DNA of 64,000 nt from Anthoceros angustus (Eukaryota > Streptophyta > Anthocerotopsida > Anthocerotales > Anthocerotaceae), in contig VJWM01000144.1 of the NCBI GenBank assembly GCA_010909165.1, positions 372,001 to 436,000 of the forward strand, written 5' to 3'. The position numbers were made by a program, and so were the translations under genes. Below, piece by piece: positions 43,839 through 54,789 of this stretch. Position 1 is the stretch's first letter; the number at the start of each line of letters is the position of its first letter. The notes below the pieces were generated by a model. That model ran no database searches and was not told the origin of the DNA. It saw only the letters and a program-made list of their open reading frames with translations.

Positions 43839-45333
43839 TGTGGCGCGACTTTGTGACGGCCACCCGCGCGACAATCCCGTGTCGTAGGAAGGAGTCCGCT
43901 CCCAAGGGAATGGTCTCGTGCTTATTCTCGCTCGAGTTTCTCACCATCGAAATCTGACTTCATCAGTTGGGTCCGGCCCACAACCCTAAGTGTGTGCCCC
44001 TCCACAACTCGTCGGACCTCGCCGGGCAGACCACTCCGCCGGACCTTCCCACAAACCCGCCCGGATTTCTCCAAGACTACGGAATAGTTTAACGACGCTC
44101 CTTCGCTGCCCACGACTTAGCGCCTCCGCCTCAACTCGTCCGCCACAACTCCACCTCAACACACACGCCAGAATACCCACCCTTCTCCCTTATCCATTCC
44201 CACTAGTAGTCACAACACCAACACGCCGATGTATTCACACCAGCCGCTTTGCCTTCCTACCGCCACGCTCATGGAGAAGTAGCTTTGCACTGCAACCCCA
44301 CACCCATGCTCCAGACTCCAAGGATGGCTTCCGCCCAGCAGTCACCCCAAGCGCCCTAATCCCTCCTACCGCCACGCTCATGGAGAAGTGGCTTCGCACT
44401 GCATCCCCACAGCCTCCGCTCCAGCAGCCTCCAAGGATGGCTTCCGCCCAGCAGTCGCCCCAAGCGCCTCCTAATCCCTCCTACCGCTTCACGCTCATGG
44501 AGAAGTGGCTTCGCACTGCATCCCCACAGCCTCCGCTCCAAAGAGCCTCCAAGGTTAGTCTCAGACCCGAGAAATCACCCGCGAGCACCTCCCGAGCTCA
44601 GTCCGACCTCGCCCGGACGGACCACTCCATCAAGCGTGTTGGCGGAGCTCGCCACCGAGCTCTAAACACATCCTCTACCACCAATTAATCGCACGACGCA
44701 GAACTCACTCCGCCTCCCGAGCACCAAGGCAAGAGCACACGGAGCCGAAGATGGTACCGGATAGTCGCCGCCTTGGACGCCAGCCTTCCTATATACTCCC
44801 ATACCCCAACCTAACCCGCCTATGTATGTATCATAACCGCTATGTATGTACCCTAACCCTAGGTCGTGGTAACACGGGACGTAGCTCATCACCGCTACGG
44901 ACTTCTTGCACCACCGCCCCGCCAAACAAGAGATCCATGCCAGCGATGCCCACCAAACTAAACCACCCCGCCACCACTCACGGACCTCTCAAGGACGGAC
45001 CACTCCGCCTGACCGCCCGGACGGACCACCTGCCGGACCTCGCCCGGACGGACCACTCCGTCGACCTCGCCCGGACGGACCACCTGGCCTGACCGCCCGG
45101 ACGGACCACTCCGCCGACCGCCTGACGGACCACTCCGCCTGACCGCCCGGACGGACCACTCCGCCGGACCTCGCCCGGACGGACCTAGGTCTAGGGATTG
45201 CACACTAGTGCAATCGCCAAAACTTTTATTGGCTAACTCCTCCCTATCCCTCTTAACAGTAACGACCCAAAAAAAACAAAACAAGCCTAAGACAAGTCGC
45301 CAGGAGTACGGACATCGGATTTGGCACTCCACA
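43839..45333. repeat. LTR c (right)
   Basis: 1495 bp, starts TGTGGCGCGACTTTGTGACG, minisatellite shortened (about 44985-45187), ends with the shared tail and the ACTCA duplication. Confidence 0.82.
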
Positions 45334-45480
45334 ACTCACCAGACAATCAATCGGACACATCCACACAAGAATTCATTGGAACTCACCAGACAATCAAACG
45401 TCCTTCTCACCACACAATTAACTAGACAATCAAACGGACAATCAAACGTCCATTGAAAATAATCAAACGTCCTTCGAATG
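45334..45480. repeat. ~48-bp minisatellite, right part
   Basis: Resumes the array cut at 39486: actcaccagacaatcaatcg, gacacatccacacaagaatt and degenerate units with acaatcaaacgtcc. Confidence 0.85.
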
Positions 45481-45540
45481 GATTAGTGTTCAGGAGGGGT
45501 GCCATCCATCCCCACCTTCCAGACTCTACGGGGCTACATG

Positions 45541-46069
45541 TTATGAATATCCATCTCCGCAACCTATAGGCTACCTCATGCCTTCATCTCCACAACCTAC
45601 AGGCTACCTAATGCCTTCATCTCCGCAACCTATAGGCTCTCTCATGCCTTCATCTCCCCAACCTATAGGCTAGCTCATGCTTTCATCTCCGCAACATATA
45701 GGCTACCTCATGCTTTCATCTCCGCAACCTACAGGCTACCTCATGCCTTCATCTTCGCAACCTATAGGTTACCTCATGCCTTCATCTCCGCAACCTAAAG
45801 GCTACCTCATGCCTTCATCTCCGCAACATATAGGCTCTTTCATGCCTTCATCTCCACAAGCCACAGGGCTACCTGCTATCATGCCTTCATCTCCACAAGC
45901 TATAGGGCTACCTGCTATCATGCCTTCATCTCCACAAGCTATAGCACTACCTGTTATTAACATCATGCCTTCATTTCCACAACCTATAGGGCTACTTGAT
46001 ATCAACATCATGCCTTCGTCTTCGCAACGTGCGAGGCCGCCAATTATTAGTGACCTCCATATTACTTGA
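45541..46069 (+). repeat. array of an 11-residue coding repeat (MPSSPQPIGYL)
   Basis: About 14 units. The left ten are 33 bp (ctcatgccttcatctccgca + acctataggcta). The right ones grow to 39 and 45 bp, encoding MPSSPQAIGLPAI and MPSSPQAIALPVINI. The same frame stays open throughout except for one TAG near 45670; the open part 45677-46069 would give 130 residues ending PPIISDLHIT. Low-complexity Pro/Ser-rich peptide, function unknown. No start, intron or promoter evidence, so this is recorded as a repeat rather than a gene. Confidence 0.7.
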
Positions 46070-46400
46070 GATCAAAAGCGTGGCTGCTAGTTGTTAATGA
46101 CCTCCGGATTACTTGAGATCAACAACGGGCCGCCAGTTGTTTGTTGTTAGTGACCTTCGGATTACTTGAGATTGAAAGCGGACTCTAAATTCGTCGAATT
46201 CATTAAAATAAAATATTATCTAAGTACATTATAATTAAAAATTCTTCATACCAAGTTTTTTAAAACGGACATAACAGGTCCACAAAATCACCAGACCAAG
46301 ACACCACATGCAGAGCTACCGAGGACCAACATACAAATGGTTGCTGAAGGAGTTAATAGAATTGATTCTGTGTGGTAAAAAAGCGTTACCAGCCTGACGC
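46070..46400. other. spacer with short direct repeats
   Basis: Three imperfect copies of 'gtgacctccggattacttgag' with 'atcaaaagcgg' near 46045-46180, then AT-rich sequence. No gene. Confidence 0.5.
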
Positions 46401-46409
46401 TTCACACAT

Positions 46410-47673
46410 CCTGTTTGTTGGCAACTGCATGGTGGACATGTATGCAAAACTGTGGCGAAGAGAAGGATGCACGCCAGGTTTTTGACAGCATGGCCACAAG
46501 GGATGTGGTGACATGGACGGCACTGATTGCGGGGTATGCCCAGCAAGGGCTCGGGCATGACGCACTTGTTGTGTGGGCAAATGGAGCAGGAGGGCCTGAT
46601 CGTGGCTAACCATGTTACTATTGCTTGCCTTCTGAAGGCCTGTGCACTTGCTGGTGCCTTACAGATGGGCAGGCACCTGCACTCACAGGTTGTAGAACGA
46701 GGACATCTAGGTCATGTACCGGGTGGCAACTGCCTGGTGGACATGTGTGCAAACTGTGGTGAACTGAAAGAAGCACGCTAGGTTTTTTCCTGCATGGCCA
46801 GAAAGGATGTGGTGACATGGAGCTGGGTATTCCCAGCAAGGGCTCCGACATGAGGCACTTGTGAGTTGCCGGTATTGAGCCTAATGATGCTATTTTTACT
46901 TGCCTTCTAGTAGCATGCAGTCATGAGGGGCTGGTCCACGAGGGTCGCAAGCACTTTGATTCCATGGCTGAACAACATGGCATCAAACCTACTCTTGAGC
47001 ACTACAATTGCATGGTTGACCTTCTTGGGCGTGCAGGCCATTTACATGAGGCTCAGAAGATGCTTTTGTCATGTGAAGGCGAAAGTAATGTGGTGGGCTT
47101 GACATCTTTATTAAATGCCTGCAAAAGTCATGGAGATATAGAGAGGGCACAGTGGTGTTTTGAAAGCATTGTTAGGCTGGACCCTCAATGGGCGTTTGCA
47201 TATGTGCTCATGGCCAATGCCTACGCAGATGCAGGTAGGTGGAGCGATGTAGACAGGATTGAAACACACAGAATGGTAGTGGGAGCTAACAAGAAACCTG
47301 TAATGTCAACCATCGAAGTGGAAAAGCAAGTACATAGATTTGTGGTGGGAGGAAGTAGAGGGGATTTTGCGCTAAAGGTAGAGAGCACAAATGCACGTCT
47401 GAAGCAGGTGGGAGGCTACGTACCTTACACAACATTGGTGTTGAAGCCACTGTCCGAGACGGAAAGGAAGACGTGCTTTGTGGTCATGCTGAGAAGCTAG
47501 CTCTGGGTTTGTTCTCTTAAACACTCAGAGAGGGACACCTCTGGTGGTAACGAAGAATCTACGCATGCCTCGGTTCCTCGGAGATGATGTCAAGGCTTGA
47601 ACATAGAGACATCGTTGTAAGGGATGGTTACCGTTTGCATCGATTCGCAAATGGTTGTTGCAGTTGTAAGGGT
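46410..47673 (+). pseudogene. pentatricopeptide repeat protein, PLS-DYW class, broken
   Basis: Successive frames encode PPR motifs: ARQVFDSMATRDVVTWTALI and AGYAQQGLGHDAL (46415-46609), ANHVTIACLLKACALAGALQ with GRHLHSQVVERG (46527-46781), a longer frame 46964-47500 with LEHYNCMVDLLGRAGHLHEA, SLLNACKSHGDIERAQ, the E/E+ region (YVLMANAYADAGRWSDVDRI, VHRFVVGG, GYVPYTT) and then DYW-domain remnants HAEKLALGL (about 47485) and HRDIVVRDGYRLHRFANGCC (47600-47665). The final DYW is replaced, and the CGDCH zinc motif is lost. Such proteins edit C-to-U sites in organelle RNA. At least four frame breaks make this a pseudogene. Confidence 0.85.
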
Positions 47674-48870
47674 CGACCGCCTCGCTGCTGTCATGGTAGA
47701 GTTGTTTCTTCCCAGATTAGGTTGCGGCTATTTATATATTGTCTCATCCGCTGGGAAGGTGCAGCATCTGAGAAGGAGTGCAATGGAGTTGTCGTCAAAC
47801 ACACGTCCTTCACCATAACGGGAGGGGTGGAGAGGCACAATATCAAGGATTTTCATACAATAGAAATGCAGGTCAAGGGCATCAGGCATCTTGGAGTAGC
47901 TGGTATCTGTCAAATTTCAAGTAGGCGTGATGTTTACAAGCCGAAATCCAGCAAGGTTTTGCGGGTCGGTGATGCCAATGCAGGTTTGCAAGATGAATCG
48001 CCTTCAAAAGAGGCAGATTCTGGCATGCCCAGAACCTTCCTGCCTCCTGCGGTCATCAAGCCTTTACTTCTGAAACGGCACTCTGGGATTCCCAAGGTAT
48101 GGGAGGGGACCTACAGGCACTGCGGTTCTCATTGACAAGCCAGAAGGTGCGAGGATTATTTTGTGTTGGACAGGATGTATCCTTAGCCGCTTTTTGCAAT
48201 GGCAGGGCTGCAGTCTCATCTTTTTGCTTGAATGTAGACTTTTGCAGTTCGTGCGAAGTTGAGCAGCTTGACACAAGTCAAAAAGGTACACGTAGTGCAA
48301 AATGTGTGCTCCTACAGTCATCAGCGACCCATAAGTCTCTTCTCCTTGCCGCAGTGTTATATGTTGTCTGAATTATTGGCATGCTATGTAAAGAGCAGGC
48401 ACTGAATCGGTTTGACATCTAAGTTCCGAAGTAGACGACATGCACTCTCTTCAAGGTGTCTTTTGTCAGGTTAGACATGCTGGCTCCTAGATCCCATGGC
48501 CACGGGGCTGTATTTTTGTGTTTGGAAAAGCAACAAAAGTAGTGGACACGTATTGGGAGTCCTGTGAAGCTTGCATATGCAAAATTCTTGCCCTTGCTTC
48601 AGCACAATATTTAAGTATTGAATGCTCAGGAGAAGTGGTGATCTAGAATGCAACGAAGAGACTCAACGCTCAAGCCCTTGTTTCGTTTCCTGGCAAGATT
48701 TTGAAGCATTCAATATCAATCATCCAATATGTGGCTCTGTCTCATTGTCTCGTCTCTTCTCTGCCATGCTCGAAGAGCTACCCGTTGAACTGGCTTTTGC
48801 ACATTGTCCCCATTGTGTCGCCATCGCTCAAGAAGCCTTTGGAAAATATCATGGGTGATCGTCACATGCT
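47674..48870. other. region downstream of the PPR relic
   Basis: Frames of 60-90 residues on both strands, for example 48099-48371, show no recognisable family. No gene claimed. Confidence 0.4.
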
Positions 48871-48879
48871 ATCACCTGT

Positions 48880-49095
48880 TGTCGCCACTTTGTGGATAAT
48901 CGTCACTTTGTGGATAATTGCCACCTACTGTTGCCGCTTTGTGGATAATTGCCGCCTGCAATCGTCGCTTTGTGGATGACCGCCACATGTTGTCGCCGCT
49001 TTGCGGATGACCGCCATATGTTGTTGCTCCTTTGTGGATGATCGCCACCTGTTGTCGCCACCTACAGTTATTACTTTGTGGATGATCGCCATGGA
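48880..49095. repeat. ~30-bp minisatellite (gccactttgtggatgatc)
   Basis: Six to eight imperfect units of cgccactttgtggataatcg and relatives. Confidence 0.8.
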
Positions 49096-49289
49096 AAGGG
49101 TCCGTTGAAGAGAATCCTGAAGAACGAACGCCGTGTAGTAAGAAAGGGACAGCCTTGCACCATGTCTGCGGGCATCATAAGCCTTGATGCAAGATTTATA
49201 AATGTATAGAAGTCCTTAACAACGAAGTCAGTCAACAAAGCAATGTCCAAGGAGGACATATACAAAGCTTGGGAAACATATTCTTTGTC

Positions 49290-49430
49290 CCTCATATATT
49301 CTTTGCAAACATATTCTCGAATGTTCTTTGTAAACATGTCCTCGGATGTTCTTTGCGAATATGTCTCTCAGACGTTCTTTGCCAATATGTCTCTTAAATG
49401 TTCTTTGCCAATATGTTCCTCTGACGAGCA
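49290..49430. repeat. ~29-bp minisatellite (gttctttgcaaatatgtctc)
   Basis: Four to five units of ttctttgccaatatgtctct with variation. Confidence 0.75.
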
Positions 49431-49439
49431 AATCTATAC

Positions 49440-49960
49440 CGAGTTCAAAAAATTAGGCCTCTGCATGTGATAGACGTGATACTAAACTCCAAGTATAAGT
49501 ATCCTAATGTAAGAAAATATTTGCAATTAAGGATAAAGTTTATCACTTCCGTAGGTATGGATTACTAAAAAGCTTCCTTTCTTTACCTCGTTGCCTTCGT
49601 TCGACAAGGGTGAATAGGACCGCAATCTCATAATTGTAATTATTGTAATCTTTAGGGTCTTCCTCCACATTGTCCTAATAAAATTATGCTGCTCATATTT
49701 TTTCAGTCACACACTACAAAAATAGACATAATAAAACTAGTATTCTCTTACATAAGAATATACTAGTGTTAAAAATACAGATTTATTATTTTTTCTAAGC
49801 TTTTATATACAAGTAGAAATCGGACAAAATACATATGATAAAAATTATTTTTACAAACATATCAATTATCTATCAATCACTCATTGATCTATATGAGATC
49901 CAGATATTATATCTCTAGAATAAAAAAATACCTTGAAGTCTCTCAACGTGTGCAAGTATT
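49440..49960. other. AT-rich intergenic region, 5' flank of the DUF26 gene
   Basis: Base composition becomes clearly AT-rich from about 49.4 kb. No gene seen. Contains an imperfect inverted pair around 49735-49775 (actagtattctcttacataa and ataagaatatactagt). Confidence 0.5.
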
Positions 49961-49968
49961 TATAAATA
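49961..49968 (+). promoter_or_regulatory. TATA box of the DUF26 gene
   Basis: TATAAATA, 53 bp before the ATG at 50021, in a plausible position for a plant core promoter with a short 5' leader. Confidence 0.6.
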
Positions 49969-50020
49969 TAGATGGGTGTTACAAAAAAAGATCATCGAGA
50001 CTCATTTATAGTACTCCAAT

Positions 50021-50455
50021 ATGAGGTGTATGAAATCATTTATTATTGTGTTTCTCATTTTCTTATGCATAGACAGTGTTAAAGCCAAACCAAACCCCAA
50101 TGTCACTACTATATCATACTTATGTGGAATGAAGTTTGATGGTGATCCTTTATCTCTTTTATTGAAGATAAGTGTTGCTAGACTTATTGACCTTGGTCCA
50201 TATTATTTTCCGAATGGGCATCCCTTCTTTTATGAGGCTCCCTATATTATTAAGCCTTATTTTTGGGGAATGGTTTCTTGTTACCCCAAGCCACAAACCA
50301 TGGAGACTCGCTCTCAATGCCAAAAGTGTCTTGAAATTGCGGGTGAGCAACTTGTTGGTACACTTTGCCCTAATGCTCGTTCTGCTCAACATCATGTAGC
50401 TGATTGTTATATTCGTTATTCATTTGAAAAACCTCTAGATGTATGCATTCCATGA
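50021..50455 (+). CDS. secreted single-domain DUF26 (Gnk2/ginkgobilobin-like) cysteine-rich protein
   Basis: 144 residues. Residues 1-22 form a signal peptide (MRCMKSFIIVFLIFLCID, cleavage near VKA-KP). The mature part has one DUF26/stress-antifung domain: Cys at SYLCGMKF, then a stretch ending WGMVSCYPKP, the CX2C pair SQCQKCLEIAGEQL, TLCPNARSAQ and VADCYIRYSF. The conserved C-X8-C-X2-C array is only partly kept, because the first Cys is further from the CX2C pair than usual. Seed-plant relatives bind mannose and inhibit fungi, and related domains occur in CRKs and plasmodesmata proteins. Role here unknown; apoplastic location inferred. Intact, intronless, in an AT-rich island, with a TATA box. 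A decayed paralogue lies 1.4 kb downstream. Confidence 0.82.
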   Translation: MRCMKSFIIVFLIFLCIDSVKAKPNPNVTTISYLCGMKFDGDPLSLLLKISVARLIDLGPYYFPNGHPFFYEAPYIIKPYFWGMVSCYPKPQTMETRSQCQKCLEIAGEQLVGTLCPNARSAQHHVADCYIRYSFEKPLDVCIP

Positions 50456-51845
50456 TACTATGTTTGAAATTTGTAATGGAAATTTGAACTACGAATAATT
50501 AATGTACATAGTGTAATTTATCAAGTGAAAAATGTATATCTTACCTAATTGAACTTAAGGACCTTACCGCTAACAAAAACTTAATAAAAAATATTTACAG
50601 ATATTAGCTTTATTTCTCATGTTATATTGTATTCTTTTTTGTCATGATTTGTTAACCAATATACTAAATTTACAAATATTACTCATACCTTCTCATGTTA
50701 TATTATATCCTAACTTTAGGTGCCTTATGTGTTGGTTCATCTTTATATCATTTTTTTACTTGAATGTACTTATATTAGATAATATCATTCTAACAAGGAT
50801 ATAAGTATATAAATTTCAATGACTTTTTTCGTCACACAAAAGATTTGTTTGTCTAAAACAAAATACATATGTTGTATGACAACATAAATGTTGCTCGAAA
50901 ACTTACGTATGTCATTTCATTCGTGCCATGCAATATATTTTTCATATTAACATGTGTTTTTGTTACTTAAAAATATATTCATTCAATACATAAGATTTTA
51001 TTCCTAAATGTACTATAGCAGATATTTTTCTCTCACTCAATAGACCTTGTGCAAAAGCGTTGAGAATACATCATTGCTAGATGTCTTAGGGTTAGGCTTA
51101 AGTAGTTAGGTTACCTAGGTAGTTATAAGAGCTTATGGGTTTTGTTTATGTACCTCTAGTTTGTATTTAATATGTCAATCTAGTCTTCTAGCACGCTTCT
51201 AGATTCGTAGGTGTATATGAAAAGGCAACAAAAAATTTAAAAAAATTGAAGTTGTAGTTACTTTATTGTTGATCAATCAATGAATTTTAATTATCATTTA
51301 GTTTTAAAAAATTATTAAAAATTAAAAGATTCTTGTATCTAATTGTAGTTGTTGACCTCTTTTTATGTGTTTTGAAAATAAATTGTATGATAGTTAAATT
51401 ACCTACTTTATAATGAAATGAAAGTTCGTATTCCTCCTCATTGAAAATGACAACCTCATACTTACAAAACTAAATATATCAACACACGAGTAATAAAACT
51501 CAGATATCTATGAAGAGCATTGGACTCATAACTAGTTTTGTCAAATCCGACTATGAGAACAAATTTTGCTTTCTGTATATTTTGTGTGTTTAAAATTGTG
51601 AGTGAACGCATTAGATGCTGAAATGCATCACAACACATTACAACATGAAACATATTGAATATTGATCGAAAGTCTGATGTTGCATAATAACCGTCTTGAA
51701 TATTGATCAAAGATTGATATACAAACAATGGTTCAGTTTTGTTTTATTTTATCACGACAAGTTCATCAATTGAATTCAAGTTATTAAGTATGATTCTCTC
51801 ACGAATAGTATTGATAACATATGTACAAATATTGGGCATTCTTAG
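50456..51845. other. AT-rich intergenic region
   Basis: No gene supported. Runs of A/T and short frames. The minus frame 51462-51728 has no domain-like pattern. Confidence 0.55.
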
Positions 51846-52215
51846 ATGTGCAAAATGAGCGACATTGTACCACCATTGCCACAACCGAATACTTCAATAG
51901 AAAGCTATTTATGTGAACCCAAATTCAACAAAGAGGCTCCTGAAAGAGAAATTTTAGAAGCCATTGTAGAAGATTTAGTTGAAATTGGGGTGACTTACTT
52001 CCCTGATGATCTTCCATGTATGCACGAACCTAAATATCTTATGTTTGGTAACTAATTCTGGGGGATGGTTAATTAGTATTTAACACAATCTGAGGTAGCT
52101 ACAGTGAATCGTTCTATGGTTCACGATTCTCAATGTATTGCTTGTCTTGAGATTGCTGTGGATAGACTTCTAGATGTCGTATGTGAAGATGCACGATCTA
52201 GACAAACCCGTTAGC
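51846..52215 (+). pseudogene. decayed DUF26 paralogue
   Basis: The frame 51846-52055 reads ESYLCEPKFNKEAPEREILE and DLVEIGVTYFPDDLP, parallel to SYLCGMKF and DLGPYYFPNGHP of the gene at 50021. After a stop at 52053-52055 the DNA continues with WGMVN, then QCIACLEIAVDRLLDVVCED, parallel to QCQKCLEIAGEQL. The signal peptide is not evident, and stops occur at 52053 and within the next 30 bases. Confidence 0.8.
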
Positions 52216-52219
52216 GGAT

Positions 52220-52423
52220 TGTTTTCTACACTACAAGTTGATAGGTTGAATCAATGTACTCCGAAAGCTTTTAAATAGTTTAATAAACGTATTCATATCT
52301 TTTAATAATTTAACTTCAACAATAATTTATATAATATTATTATTATATTTTATCATAAAATTTGAAATAGCTTTATATAAAAATGATTAATATGTATTAT
52401 TAATTTGACTTCAATAATTTTTA

Positions 52424-52455
<32 letters not shown>

Positions 52456-52600
52456 TGTAATAATTAAGCTTCTATTTTGATATATTATTATATTTTATTT
52501 AGTAGATATTCTAAAAATTCCTTGTTACTTTCAATATAAAATTAAAAAAATTGCACGAACTGGAATTCTACCTTTAGATCGATCAGACTTGAGCCTTGAA
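52220..52600. other. AT-rich region with an (ATT)n microsatellite at 52421-52453
   Basis: About ten ATT units. No gene. Confidence 0.85.
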
Positions 52601-52609
52601 GAATGGACA

Positions 52610-52682
52610 TTATATTTCTCTCATGGTAGTCCTCTATATTTCTCTCATGGTAGTCCATCGCATTTCTCTCATGGCAGTCTCT
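52610..52682 (+). repeat. three ~23-bp direct repeats
   Basis: tttctctcatggtagtcc occurs three times (last with ggcagtct), spaced 23-24 bp. Confidence 0.85.
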
Positions 52683-53499
52683 TTGTACATCCACGGTGGC
52701 ACAAGCCAAGAAGGCCGCACCTAACCACCTATCCTAAATGGGATTTGTTCGCGTTCAATCATACTCGATTCAACAGGCTATTTATCTAATTACCTCCCTT
52801 TTCGTGATTGCGGGAAATGCAACTGTATACTAAATGTCTCCATACCTGTTCAGACTAGGGTTGCGAGTTTGATGCTGCCGCTACAGGCCATGGTCATTGC
52901 TGCGACAATATGTAATATATGTACACAAAGAATGACAATATGGAATCTATGTACATGATGAATATAGTTTTCACGAGCAGGGGCAAGGGCACAGGCAGGG
53001 GCAGCTGCAAAGGATCATCCATCTAGTTGCAAAGAATCACCCATCTAGCTGCAAAGTATCACCCATCTAGTATGAACAGGACGGGATGAGCCTCAGCCTT
53101 AAATAGAGCAGTGTTCTGTCCTTTTAAAAGTGCCTCAATGGATTGACTCCTCTCTCACACGAGGAGTATGTGGGATGAGCGGCGATGTTACGGGGCAACT
53201 CTGAGTTCCAGCTTCAGGAAAATGGACGTTTTCTTCATGTTCAGATTCGCTATAAATACATGTGTGCAGGCAATGCCAAGAAGGTAACTGCCTCTTCTTA
53301 CTTCTTGGGATTCTCGGTATACTTTTAGTTATCCGGATATCCTATATAGTGGCATTTATCTATTTAATTAGTATCTATTTAATTATTTGTCAATTTGGGT
53401 ATTTGCTAAAATCATGAGTGTTTCGTAGGGTTCCTGCTACATTTCGTGGTAGCTTCGGTTCCTCGGCGGATGACTTGAGTGGCCGGCTCGTCATCACGT
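52683..53499. other. intergenic region, possible 3' flank or LTR of gypsy-2
   Basis: No gene. Three short direct repeats of aatcacccatctagctgcaa type near 53005-53070. If gypsy-2 has a 3' LTR it should lie here, but no terminal match was seen. Confidence 0.4.
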
Positions 53500-53539
53500 T
53501 TCATTCTCCCCACTTGCCGGGCCGGGTCCTCAGCCATCC

Positions 53540-54789
53540 GGAATCTGCTGTGAGGCAGGTGGAGCAATCCTCGGGTTCCCATGTTGCCGAATCGGGCTCG
53601 CCTCCCACGCAACCAGAAGTCACGGATGTGTCGGTCTGAGGTGCTTGGCCTCGACTGGAGGATGCGGGTCGGTTGGTGGGGAAGTGGTGATCTGGTCGGG
53701 AGGGTTGAGAGGGAAGATCGGCGGCCTCCGGAGAGGAATGGGAGTCTGTGTCTTTGGAAGGGTTGATCAGGGGATGATCAGCTAGTGTCAGTGGGAGAAG
53801 CTCGATGCAGCGGTGGATCACTTTGGTTTCAACGAGGACACATGGAATGTTGGCGGGCGCCCGGTCGGCAGGCGGTTCAAGCTGCGACCTTGTTGGCGTT
53901 CGACACGGAAAGGCCCCGCAAAGCGGTAGGTGAGCTTCTGCGTTCTTGAATCATGGCGAGATACATGGGGCTTGACTCGAGCCAAACAAACCGCCACGAG
54001 TAGTTGACGCTTTACGATTGGCCGTGATGTGTCCGGTCAGTGCTGCTTGAGTTTGTGTCGAGCCATCTTGACCTCGTGCCAAATGTCCTCGGCGATTTCG
54101 GCGGCGCTTCGCCACTTGTCTTGACTGTTGGGCCATAAGCCTGGAGGTGGGGGTGTCTCACCGTACAGAAGTTTGAAGGGAGTAACCCCTGTGGCTGCGT
54201 GCTTCGAAGAATTGTACGCATACTCCAACAAGGGAAGGAGTTCCTCCCACTTCGTCTGCTTCTCATGTGTGAAATGGCGAAGCATGTCTTCTAACACCTG
54301 ATTGTGCTTCTCTGTCTGGCCGTCCGTCTCTGGGTGATAGGCGGAAGACATGTTCTGTTTGATGCCCAGTGTGTCCATGAAGTTCCGCCAAAACCCGGAG
54401 GTGAATTTCGCGTCCCTGTCCGACACAATGTCCTCGGGTGTTCCGTGTAATCGGAAGATTTCACAGACAAAAAGGGTGGCTAGTTTGGTTGCAGTAATGG
54501 TCGAGGTGACGGGAATGAAGTGGCATACCTTGGAAAACCTATCTGTCACCACCCAGATGCTGTCCTTACCGGAGCGGGTACGAGGTAGGTGTGTAATGAA
54601 GTCCATGGCTATTGACCGGAAACGGCCATTGGGGATTTGGAGGGGTTGGAGTAGACCTGGGTATTTCTGATGGCTAGGTTTGGTTTGTTGGCAGGACTGG
54701 CAGGAGCGCACCCACTCGATGCAATCGGAGCGCATGCCTTCCCAGTGGAAATGCTCCCGGACCTTGGCATAGGTTTTGTCAATACCCAA
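53540..54789 (-). pseudogene. gypsy-2 integrase with chromodomain-like C-terminus
   Basis: A 250-residue open frame (54037-54789) has KVREHFHWEGMRSDCIEWV, the zinc pair CQSCQQTKPSHQ, and core words AMDFITHLPRTRSG (first D), EDIVSDRDAKFTSGFWRNFM (second D) and YHPETDGQTEKHNQVLEDML (E). It goes on with LEYAYNSSKHAATGVTPFKL and stops at KLKQH. Broken frames continue with LTYRFAGPFRVER and FHVSSLKPK, then LLVAWE and PDSATWEPED near 53560-53620, which look like a chromodomain. Chromodomains steer chromovirus insertion toward heterochromatin marks. Confidence 0.87.

Larger units (their letters stand above)
39487..45333. mobile_element. three-LTR GC-rich element (TRIM/LARD-like tandem), TSD ACTCA
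   Basis: Starts TGTAGCGCGAC and ends GGCACTCCACA. ACTCA flanks it at 39482-39486 and 45334-45338, splitting a minisatellite. Inside, a long repeat occurs three times (39487-41210, 41683-43431, 43839-45333), separated by two internal regions of 472 and 407 bp. No Gag or Pol domain is seen. This is the form expected when a two-LTR non-autonomous element gains an extra LTR plus internal region by unequal recombination. Coding strand unknown, since no clear primer-binding site or polypurine tract was found. Confidence 0.8.
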
